64,000 nucleotides of DNA from an uncultured Kangiella sp. Its GTDB lineage: Bacteria > Pseudomonadota > Gammaproteobacteria > Enterobacterales > Kangiellaceae. The stretch is taken from contig CANMKR010000004.1 in the NCBI GenBank assembly GCA_947498625.1, positions 1 to 64,000 on the forward strand. Reading direction: 5' to 3'. Made by a program: the position numbers and the translations under genes. Within the stretch, counting starts at the first letter, position 1. Each line of letters begins with the position of its first letter. The notes under the pieces are model-generated. The model saw nothing but the letters and a program-made list of their open reading frames with translations, did not search any database and was not told the DNA's origin. Shown in pieces: positions 56,661 through 64,000 of the stretch.

Positions 56661-57878
56661 TTAACCGATAGAACTGGTCAATTCAAAGATTGGCAGCATC
56701 ATTGCCAATACAATAAAGAATACCATTCCACCTAAAAATAAAATAATCATAGGTCCCATTATATTCAGCGCAATATCGACGCTGTTCTCAAATTGAGATT
56801 CTTGATTATCAGAAACTTGCTGCAGCATATCTTCGAGCTCACCACTGGCTTCACCACTACCGATCATATGAATCATCATCGGCGGAAACAGCTTGGTTTG
56901 CTCTAGTGAATTTTTTAAACTTGCACCTTCTCTTACCTTGATCGACGCATCATGAACCGCTTCTCGCATTTTCAAATTAGTTAAGACTTTGCCTCCAATT
57001 TTCATGGCTTCAAGTAAAGGCACGCCACTGGAATGCAAAATGCTGAGTGTGCTGGAAAACTGCGAAGTATTTAAGTTTTTTGATAAGCGCCCAAAAACGG
57101 GTAACTTTAATAGCGTTGCATGCCAACGTTGCTTATTCTCAGTTTTCCTTAGCCATAAGGAAAATAAGGCTATAGCACCTACGATACCAACGGCCGTAAA
57201 TAAACCCGCGTAAGATGACAAAAAGTCACTCATACCAATTAGAATCTTGGTAGCTATCGGAAGTTCCTGACCAGAATTGGTAAATTGGGCAAGAATTTTC
57301 GGAACTGCGAAGATCATCAATAAAACAACAACACTTACCGCAACAGTGATTAGCACTATCGGATAAACCAAAGCAGCAGTTATTTTTCCACGAATTTTAT
57401 GACGTCTTTCTGTGTAGTCCGCTAAACGGTTTAAAACTGTGTCTAAATGCCCAGCTCTTTCGCCAGCAGCCACCATCGAGCGGTACAATTCGTTAAATAC
57501 TTTCGGGAACTCCGCCATTCCATCTGCCAAGGTATGACCTTCCATCACTTTCGAGCGGACGCCCAGAATGATGCTTTTTACTTTTGGTCTTTCCGTTTGC
57601 TCAGCAACCGCTTTTAAAGCTTCTTCAATCGGCAGTGAAGCTTTGACTAACGTCGCCAGCTGGCGAGTAATCAAGGCTAAATCTGCCACTTTCATTGAGC
57701 TGCCACGGACGCCAGATTTGTTGCTGGCTTTAGTGGTATCCCCAATATGAGAAACTTCTAACGGAGTAAAACCTTTTTCACGCAGCTGCTGTCTAATTTG
57801 CCTTGGCGTATCAGCCTCAAGAACGCCTTTTTTCTCGCGTCCTTTAGGGTTTAATGCTACATATTCAAACGCTGCCAT
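56661..57878 (-). CDS. gspF: Type II secretion inner-membrane protein GspF
   Basis: GspF is the polytopic platform core, 405 aa, with two repeated helical cytoplasmic domains and three membrane helices. Signatures include RQIRQQLREKGFTPLEV, LTRQLATLVKASLPIEEAL and GERAGHLDTVLNRLADY. Complete. Confidence 0.97.
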   Translation of the reverse strand: MAAFEYVALNPKGREKKGVLEADTPRQIRQQLREKGFTPLEVSHIGDTTKASNKSGVRGSSMKVADLALITRQLATLVKASLPIEEALKAVAEQTERPKVKSIILGVRSKVMEGHTLADGMAEFPKVFNELYRSMVAAGERAGHLDTVLNRLADYTERRHKIRGKITAALVYPIVLITVAVSVVVLLMIFAVPKILAQFTNSGQELPIATKILIGMSDFLSSYAGLFTAVGIVGAIALFSLWLRKTENKQRWHATLLKLPVFGRLSKNLNTSQFSSTLSILHSSGVPLLEAMKIGGKVLTNLKMREAVHDASIKVREGASLKNSLEQTKLFPPMMIHMIGSGEASGELEDMLQQVSDNQESQFENSVDIALNIMGPMIILFLGGMVFFIVLAMMLPIFELTSSIG

Positions 57879-57902
57879 TAGCTACACCATTAATCAACAT
57901 CA

Positions 57903-59420
57903 TTAATCTTCTCGCGTTACGCGTAAGACTTCTTCTACTGTGGTGATTCCTTGCAACACTCGATCACGTCCGTCGGAACGAATTCCTGGCGTCGCTTTGC
58001 GGGCATGACGCTCCATTTCTTGCTCACTGGTGTTGTCATGAATCATGGTACGCATCGTTTCATCAACCACGAGTAATTCATAAATACCCTGACGACCGTT
58101 ATAGCCACGATGACTACAGGCATCACAACCTACCGGATGGTAAATGGTTGGCGGCTTGTTTGGATCAAAGCCCATCAACTCACATTCTTTATCATTAGCA
58201 GTATCAGCTCTCTTACACTCAGGACATAAACGTCTTACCAGACGCTGTGCCAACACGCCTAAGATAGAAGAGGATAATAAAAACGGCTCTACGCCCATAT
58301 CTTGCATACGAGTAACCGCACCAACCGCGGTATTGGTATGTAAAGTCGACAATACCAAGTGACCGGTTAAAGATGCTTGCACTGCTATTTGCGCAGTTTC
58401 TAAATCACGGATCTCACCCACCATTACTACGTCTGGATCTTGACGCAAAATAGCGCGTAAACCACGAGCAAAGGTCATATCAACTTTTGGATTAACCTGA
58501 GTCTGACCAATGCCGTCTATTAAATACTCAATCGGATCTTCAACCGTTAAAATATTGCGGCTCGAATTATTGAGTAACGAAAGACCGGCATACAAAGTGG
58601 TCGTTTTACCTGAGCCCGTGGGGCCAGTAACCAAAATAATGCCATGAGGTTTATGCAATAAAGCGCTCATTAAATCCATGCTTGCTTGTTGCATACCAAG
58701 GTGAGAAAACTCTAAACGACCGGCCTCTTTATCAAGTAAACGCAATACCACTCGCTCGCCATGACTTGAGGGCATGGTGGAAACACGCACATCGACTGCG
58801 CGATTGGCAATTCGTAAAGCGATACGACCATCTTGCGGTACTCGCTTTTCAGCAATGTCGAGCTTCGCCATAACTTTAATACGCGACACTAATAAAGGCG
58901 CTAACTTTCTACTCGGCTGTAAGACTTCTCTTAATACACCATCAACTCTAAAACGAACGGATAAAGTTTTCTCGAAAGTTTCAATATGAATATCAGAAGC
59001 GTTTTCTTTAATCGCTTGGGTCAACAAAGCATTAATCAATTTAATGATTGGCGCATCATCTTCCGCTTCTAATAAATCTTCGGTTTCTGGAAGTTCCTCT
59101 GCCAATTTGAACAAGTCGATTTCTTCGCCCAAATCATCCATTGCTTGCTGGGCACCACCAGTTCCTGATTGGTAATAGGCACTTAATTGTGATTCAAAAT
59201 CATCTTCGTTAAGTTTGATCACATCGAAGTGTTGATTGCAATGACGCTTTACTTCTAACAAGGCAGTAGGAGCTGTACCCTCTCTCAGAAAACAATTCAA
59301 ACCAGCTTCACCTTGCATCAAAAAGACACCATGTCGCATAGCAAAGCTAAATGGCAAAGGTCTAAAACTATCGAAGATAGGCTCAGCCGTTTCTAATTCG
59401 GAAGACAATTGTTCAGCCAT
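57903..59420 (-). CDS. gspE: Type II secretion ATPase GspE
   Basis: This hexameric ATPase drives pseudopilus assembly. The 505-aa protein has an N-terminal GspL-binding domain, Walker A GPTGSGKT (266-273), the Asp box, Walker B ([12 protein letters not shown]) and a zinc-binding tetracysteine loop (CPEC ... CDAC, about 398-445). All are intact. Confidence 0.97.
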   Translation of the reverse strand: MAEQLSSELETAEPIFDSFRPLPFSFAMRHGVFLMQGEAGLNCFLREGTAPTALLEVKRHCNQHFDVIKLNEDDFESQLSAYYQSGTGGAQQAMDDLGEEIDLFKLAEELPETEDLLEAEDDAPIIKLINALLTQAIKENASDIHIETFEKTLSVRFRVDGVLREVLQPSRKLAPLLVSRIKVMAKLDIAEKRVPQDGRIALRIANRAVDVRVSTMPSSHGERVVLRLLDKEAGRLEFSHLGMQQASMDLMSALLHKPHGIILVTGPTGSGKTTTLYAGLSLLNNSSRNILTVEDPIEYLIDGIGQTQVNPKVDMTFARGLRAILRQDPDVVMVGEIRDLETAQIAVQASLTGHLVLSTLHTNTAVGAVTRMQDMGVEPFLLSSSILGVLAQRLVRRLCPECKRADTANDKECELMGFDPNKPPTIYHPVGCDACSHRGYNGRQGIYELLVVDETMRTMIHDNTSEQEMERHARKATPGIRSDGRDRVLQGITTVEEVLRVTRED

Positions 59421-59426
59421 ATCGAA

Positions 59427-61505
59427 TTACTCTTTACCTTTTTTATCATCTTCTTTGGCATCTTGATCAAGATACTCTTCAAAGCTTGGCGGTAAAATTA
59501 GCGCTTCATCATAAGTTGGCATCACATGCGCATCTTCATCCGGCATTAAGTTGATACCATCGGCAAGCTTTTGCAGTTGTTGCGCACGCATGTAACTGTA
59601 CTTTGCTGAACTAATTCTTTTTAATTCAGCATCATCTTTAAGTACTCTTGGATGAATAAACACCATCAAGTTACGTTTTTCTTTAGTAGTGCCGCGAGAT
59701 TTAAATAAGTTACCTAGTAATGGAATATCACCCAATAATGGAACTTTTTGTTCACTCTCATTAATAGTGTCATCAATCAAGCCACCTAATACGACCATGC
59801 CGCCATCAGGTACCAATACAGAAGTTTTTACCTTACGTTTATTGGTTACAACATCTACTTGCGTAGTACCTGCTAATGAAGAGACTTCTTGCTCAATATC
59901 TAAACGCACATGATCACCTTCGTTAATCTGCGGTTTAATTTTTAAAGACACGCCAATATCTTTCCGATCAACATTCTGGAATGGATTGGAGTTATTATTA
60001 CCCAAAGTTGAACCTGTAATAATTGGTATTTCTTGACCAGCACTAAACTCGGCTTCGGTATTATCCAAGGTGGTAATGCTCGGACGAGCTAAAGTATTAG
60101 AGTCTGTTACCCCTTCTAAAGCAGTAATAAAAGCACCCCAGCTTAAACCTGAATTAGAAATTCTGGATAAACCAATACCAGCACCGGATAAACCGCCTAG
60201 TGCTTCTGCCAAAGCAACACCATTATCACCTTGGTTACGAATAGTTTCTGTCCCAGTAATAACTCCTGTATCAGGATCGCGAGTAAAGATTTCCTCTTCA
60301 GTACCACGCGCTGCAATTGCACCACCCGCTACTTGTCCTATTGAACCAAAATTAACAATACCTGCTGGATAAGTGCCATCATCCCCTGAAGGAGCAAACA
60401 GCCACTGAATACCTAATTCACGCGCTTTTCGATCGGATATCTCAACAATAATCGCTTCAACGTGAACTTGCTTACGACGAATATCTAAACTGCGAACAAC
60501 CGATTCAAATTCGCGCATCATATCGGGTGGTGCTGTAAGAACTAATGCATTAGTTTCTTCATGCGATTGAATACTAAATAAAGATTTCGAACTTCGAGCC
60601 GCTGCTTGACCAGCGCCGCCAGACTCTTCTTTTTGTTTATACTCACCGATACCCGATAAAACTTCTTTAACTTCGTCGGCTTTAGCATATTTTAAGAAAA
60701 TGGTTTTAGTATTACCGGCGGTTTCTTGTTGACGATCTAAATTAGCAATTAAAGCTCTTAAGCGAATGCGAGTTTTCTCAGTCGCGCTCAAAAGAATTGT
60801 ATTCATACGTTCATCAGCCACAAACTTTGGTACTTGGCTTTGATTGACTTGCTGCTGACCACCTTTATCCTTAGAAATAGATTCAAGAATTCTGACCACT
60901 TCAGTAGCTGAAGCATGCTTTAACGGAATCACTTCAATTTCTTCATCGTTGGCTTTATCGGTTCTGGCAATAATATCTTTTAAACGATTAACGTTAGTCG
61001 CAGAGTCATGCAGAATAATGGTATTAGTCCCTTGTACCGCTAACATCTGACCTGAGGTTGTCGAAACCATAGGGCGTAATACATTCACTAGCTGCTGCGC
61101 ATTAACATTATTCACCGGAATCACTTGCGTGATATAGGTATCGCCTAGGCGTTTAGGGTTAGATGGATTAACTGGACCTGGTTCAGAGCGTGCCTTAGCT
61201 TCTTGAATAATTTTAACCGTATTTTTATCAACGTTAATCGCTTGGAAGCCATGAATTTTTAATGTCGCTAAAAACATCAAATAGATATCATCTTTACTGC
61301 TATCTTGATTGGAAATAATGGTGATCTTCTTTTGTGAAACTCGCGGGTCAACAATCATGTTTTTACCCGTGATTCTGGCAACCGTTTCAACCACTTCCCG
61401 TATATCCGCATCACGCACATTTAAACGGGCAGCATCTGCTGAAAAAGAAGCAAGCAGCAACCCTAGACTCACAGTTGTTGTTATTAATTGATTTCTAATC
61501 TTCAT
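59427..61505 (-). CDS. gspD: Type II secretion secretin GspD
   Basis: GspD forms the outer-membrane channel. The 692-aa protein has a signal peptide (1-25), N0 to N3 domains with repeated ring-building folds (about 26-330), the secretin core (about 340-640, including VPLLGDIPLLGNLFKS) and a C-terminal tail. No GspS pilotin gene is seen in the window, nor GspAB. Confidence 0.97.
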   Translation of the reverse strand: MKIRNQLITTTVSLGLLLASFSADAARLNVRDADIREVVETVARITGKNMIVDPRVSQKKITIISNQDSSKDDIYLMFLATLKIHGFQAINVDKNTVKIIQEAKARSEPGPVNPSNPKRLGDTYITQVIPVNNVNAQQLVNVLRPMVSTTSGQMLAVQGTNTIILHDSATNVNRLKDIIARTDKANDEEIEVIPLKHASATEVVRILESISKDKGGQQQVNQSQVPKFVADERMNTILLSATEKTRIRLRALIANLDRQQETAGNTKTIFLKYAKADEVKEVLSGIGEYKQKEESGGAGQAAARSSKSLFSIQSHEETNALVLTAPPDMMREFESVVRSLDIRRKQVHVEAIIVEISDRKARELGIQWLFAPSGDDGTYPAGIVNFGSIGQVAGGAIAARGTEEEIFTRDPDTGVITGTETIRNQGDNGVALAEALGGLSGAGIGLSRISNSGLSWGAFITALEGVTDSNTLARPSITTLDNTEAEFSAGQEIPIITGSTLGNNNSNPFQNVDRKDIGVSLKIKPQINEGDHVRLDIEQEVSSLAGTTQVDVVTNKRKVKTSVLVPDGGMVVLGGLIDDTINESEQKVPLLGDIPLLGNLFKSRGTTKEKRNLMVFIHPRVLKDDAELKRISSAKYSYMRAQQLQKLADGINLMPDEDAHVMPTYDEALILPPSFEEYLDQDAKEDDKKGKE

Positions 61506-61612
61506 ACTCTCTACTCTGGGTGCGTTTTTATCCCTAAAAACTATTCTCTAATATTGTTTCTAAAAAAATTGTTAACTTAAAAAGGTTTAATATATAAAAT
61601 CTCTAGCTATAG

Positions 61613-62581
61613 CTATTGAATTTTTAAGTCTCGATTATCTGGTTTACGCTCTTCTTTGGGTTGATTCGAATCTGCAGCGCCTAAATTCAGTAACAACCTC
61701 ACCGGACGACCATTGCGCTCAACGGTGATATCCAAAGATTCAGCCGTTTGCATTTGATCCAACAAAGTCCAGTAGGCTTGGCTATTTAAAGACTGTCCAT
61801 TAATAGAAGTTACGACGTCATTTCTACGCAAACCTAATCTGCTAAACAACCTTGGATCTTTACCAGGCGCAACTTTAAAACCGGATACTTGCCCGGTATT
61901 ATCGGTGACCACCTGAAACTTAGCTAAGTCGTTAAAAGATTGTGGGCTTTGACTTAATTTCTTACGAATATCATTCAAGTCACGTGCCAACTGGCTATCT
62001 TTGCGCTTATCGATAGTTTTAGAATTAGAGTCATCCAATTCTTCATTTTTCTTATCGCCAGAGGCTAACACATCTTTGTTTAACTGCTCTAACAAAGTTA
62101 ACGTCTCGTTTCTGCCGTTGTTTCTTATGATAACTCTTAGCGGTTCAACCTTTCTTAGCTCGACTTTACTACTGCCAACACCTTCTAAATTATCACCAAT
62201 CCAGTAGACTTTCTCATTATTACCACTTCGGATAATGGCACTGCTTTGCGGCTCTTCCGGATCCACATAGACCCCTATCAATTTTAAGCTTAAATTGGTT
62301 TCGCCGGTCACTTCTTCTTCCACCTCAGCGACGGCATTAGCCTCGCCAAATAAGTGCATTTGGACAAGCTTATCGACATTGACTTTATTCTTGACCGGAG
62401 CTTTTATTGCTCTGACGTTGGTGGAAGGCGCTGCTTTAGGTTGACTGTAATCGACCCATAACCAAACTATCTTCGCCAGCAGATACAAAGCCAATAATAA
62501 TAACAATCCGGCAATAGCTTTGGTTAGCATGCCGCTATTATTTTTCCAAAAATTGATAATATTCTGATTTGATTTATTCAT
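61613..62581 (-). CDS. gspC: Type II secretion protein GspC
   Basis: GspC links the inner platform to the secretin and helps select substrates. The 322-aa protein has one membrane helix (about 20-38), an HR domain (about 75-165; LSLKLIGVYVDPEEPQSSAII) and a PDZ domain (about 215-305; GFKVAPGKDPRLFSRLGLR). It is the first gene of a gspCDEFGHIJKLMN operon, with a 107-base gap before gspD. Confidence 0.95.
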   Translation of the reverse strand: MNKSNQNIINFWKNNSGMLTKAIAGLLLLLALYLLAKIVWLWVDYSQPKAAPSTNVRAIKAPVKNKVNVDKLVQMHLFGEANAVAEVEEEVTGETNLSLKLIGVYVDPEEPQSSAIIRSGNNEKVYWIGDNLEGVGSSKVELRKVEPLRVIIRNNGRNETLTLLEQLNKDVLASGDKKNEELDDSNSKTIDKRKDSQLARDLNDIRKKLSQSPQSFNDLAKFQVVTDNTGQVSGFKVAPGKDPRLFSRLGLRRNDVVTSINGQSLNSQAYWTLLDQMQTAESLDITVERNGRPVRLLLNLGAADSNQPKEERKPDNRDLKIQ

Positions 62582-62816
62582 TATTAAGTTAAAAGATTAA
62601 TTACTGTCCCTAGCGCAGATATTAAGCCATTGTGGCATATATTGTTATTTTATATTATTAGATAATTGTAACTAATCTGAACTTTTGCTGTTGATTATCT
62701 CTATACTGGAAATCTTCCCATGCCGACAGTGATAAAGCAAGTCTGGGGTCTGTAAAGAAACTTATAGATTAGTCATTCAACAGTCAGCAGAATTCAACCA
62801 ATTTTAGCGGAAAAAG

Positions 62817-63188
62817 ATGGAAACCACTCGATTAGATAAATGGCTTTGGGCAGCCCGATTTTACAAAACCCGCTCGATTGCTAAGAAAGCGATTGATGGC
62901 GGTAAAGTCCATTGTGATGGCGTTAAAGGCAAAGCCAATCGTCAGGTAGTGGTTGGTATGGAAATACGCTTAATGCAAGGTCATCAGCAAAAGACCATTG
63001 AAGTGCTAGACTTATCTGAACAAAGAGGGCCTGCTGCAATTGCTCAAAAATTGTACCAGGAAACGCCCGAAAGCATTACTAAACGCGAAGAATTGCAAGC
63101 ACAGCGCCAATCCATGCCCTTTTCCAATACTAAACCGGATAAAAAGCAAAGACGGCAAATTCATAAATTTCTTCGCGAGCAGGAATAA
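62817..63188 (+). CDS. hslR: Ribosome-associated heat-shock protein Hsp15
   Basis: Hsp15 rescues stalled 50S subunits that carry peptidyl-tRNA. The 123-aa protein has an N-terminal S4 RNA-binding domain (RLDKWLWAARFYKTRSIAKKAI) and a basic C-terminus. It is followed by hslO, the same pair as in E. coli. Confidence 0.95.
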   Translation: METTRLDKWLWAARFYKTRSIAKKAIDGGKVHCDGVKGKANRQVVVGMEIRLMQGHQQKTIEVLDLSEQRGPAAIAQKLYQETPESITKREELQAQRQSMPFSNTKPDKKQRRQIHKFLREQE

Positions 63189-63230
63189 GTCTTATATAAT
63201 TAGGCCACTATCCTAGAATGACCTTTAGCC

Positions 63231-64000
63231 ATGAGTGACCATATACAACGCTTTAGTTTTGCCCAACTACCTATTCGTGGCGAAATTATCTCTTTGACCG
63301 AGACTATAGATACCATCTGTGATCAGCATCAATACCCTAAAGAAGTGCGTCATTTATTGGCAGAGTCATTGGCTGCTTGTTGTTTATTGGCCGATATCAT
63401 CAAGATAGAAGGAAGAGTGGCGCTACAATTACAAAGCTCTTCGGTAGTCAAACTACTTTTAGTTGAATGCGATAATCAAGGCCGAATGCGTGGCTTATTG
63501 CATCTCAATGAAGAACATGCGCACTTAGTAACTAGTGGACCCTTTGATTTCAAGCAGTGGACAGCCAATGGCCAAATGGCGATTACTATCGATCCCGATA
63601 AAGGGCAGCGCTATCAGGGGGTAGTACCTCTAGATAAAATCACCTTGGCAGCATGTTTAGAAGATTACTTTAATATGTCTGAGCAACTGCCAACTCATAT
63701 CAAAATTTTTGCTGACCATCACAAAGCCTTCGGTATTTTTATTCAAACCTTACCGCAAGCAGCTAATTCCAGTATTGGTAATGAAGAAAGCCAACAAGCC
63801 TTTGAACATGTCACAGCACTTACTGAAACTATCAAGCCAGAAGAAGCCTTTGAACTCAGTCATCAAGAACTGTTATATCGGCTATTTCACCAAGATGAAG
63901 TTAGCATTTACCCTGAAAAAGACTTGGGGTTCGAATGTAGCTGCTCCAGAGAGCGAAATATGGCAGCTTTAATGACTATAACGCCTGCGGAATTAGTCAA
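63231..64000 (+). CDS. hslO: Redox-regulated chaperone Hsp33, cut by window end
   Basis: The ATG at 63231 opens a frame that runs off the window: MSDHIQRFSFAQLPIRGEII begins it and 256 codons are seen. Blocks LLAESLAACCLLADIIK and RYQGVVPLD are typical of Hsp33. The first zinc cysteine pair, ECSCSRER, lies near the edge, and the CxxC pair should follow beyond it. Hsp33 is a holdase activated by oxidation. Confidence 0.95.
   Translation, partial: MSDHIQRFSFAQLPIRGEIISLTETIDTICDQHQYPKEVRHLLAESLAACCLLADIIKIEGRVALQLQSSSVVKLLLVECDNQGRMRGLLHLNEEHAHLVTSGPFDFKQWTANGQMAITIDPDKGQRYQGVVPLDKITLAACLEDYFNMSEQLPTHIKIFADHHKAFGIFIQTLPQAANSSIGNEESQQAFEHVTALTETIKPEEAFELSHQELLYRLFHQDEVSIYPEKDLGFECSCSRERNMAALMTITPAELV

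Noticed and set aside
1-64000. CRISPR array, prophage, transposon or integron
   Set aside because: No regular spaced repeats, phage structural genes, transposases or integrases were found; the few tandem repeats are short and without spacers.

Overview
The window looks like ordinary chromosome from an AT-rich marine-type gammaproteobacterium. The lineage call rests on gene content and order: ubiE-ubiJ-ubiB, hslVU behind priA and ftsN, secB-grxC-gpsA, gpmI-envC, nudE-yrfG, hslR-hslO, and an rRNA operon beside tyrS-mepM-anmK as in Pseudomonas. Low GC and long secreted peptidases would suit Kangiella or Aliikangiella relatives, but that is inference; no rRNA body is in view. I see no phage, IS element, tRNA, integron or CRISPR array.

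Layout. 1-435: leader and three tandem promoters of an rRNA operon that runs leftward off the edge. 600-6100: tyrS, mepM, anmK and rpmE, flanked by two related XRE regulators that carry membrane segments. 6300-12300: priA, ftsN, a small membrane-protein gene broken by one in-frame stop, and hslV/hslU behind a sigma-32-like promoter with an 8-bp tandem repeat between them. 12700-14560: secreted subtilisin-like protease. 14700-25740: quinone genes (ubiE, ubiJ, ubiB), hinT, tatABC, an M24 peptidase, an AI-2E type permease, tatD and an MFS-acyltransferase fusion. 25745-28475: dtd, a lipoprotein and typA. 28600-32570: a TusA-like protein, a PP-loop/NFACT-R-like putative tRNA sulfurtransferase and an S9 peptidase. 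32590-36910: TonB-dependent receptor with a 2OG oxygenase and a methyltransferase. 37200-41700: nitrogen regulation (glnA, ntrB, a short ntrC) and trmL. 41700-45600: gpsA, secB, grxC, a rhodanese, NfeD and SPFH proteins. 45800-50960: gpmI, envC, ctpA, nudE and yrfG. 50939-62581: a full type II secretion operon gspC to gspN. 62817-64000: hslR and the start of hslO.

The most unusual feature is the nitrogen-control locus. The NtrC-like protein (40590-41222) keeps the receiver and the Fis-type DNA-binding end of NtrC but has lost the whole AAA+ sigma-54-activating domain. Matching this, glnA has a perfect NtrC-type dyad (37215-37231) upstream of a TATAAT box rather than a sigma-54 promoter. A second perfect dyad before ntrB (39476-39492) is also the stem of a transcription terminator. 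Together these suggest an NtrBC system rewired to work through sigma-70.

Other leads are the nonsense-interrupted gene behind ftsN, the hslV-hslU repeat, the paired XRE-membrane regulators, the PP-loop/TusA neighbourhood and the receptor-oxygenase-methyltransferase cluster. Motif reading was by eye; no database search or folding calculation was run.
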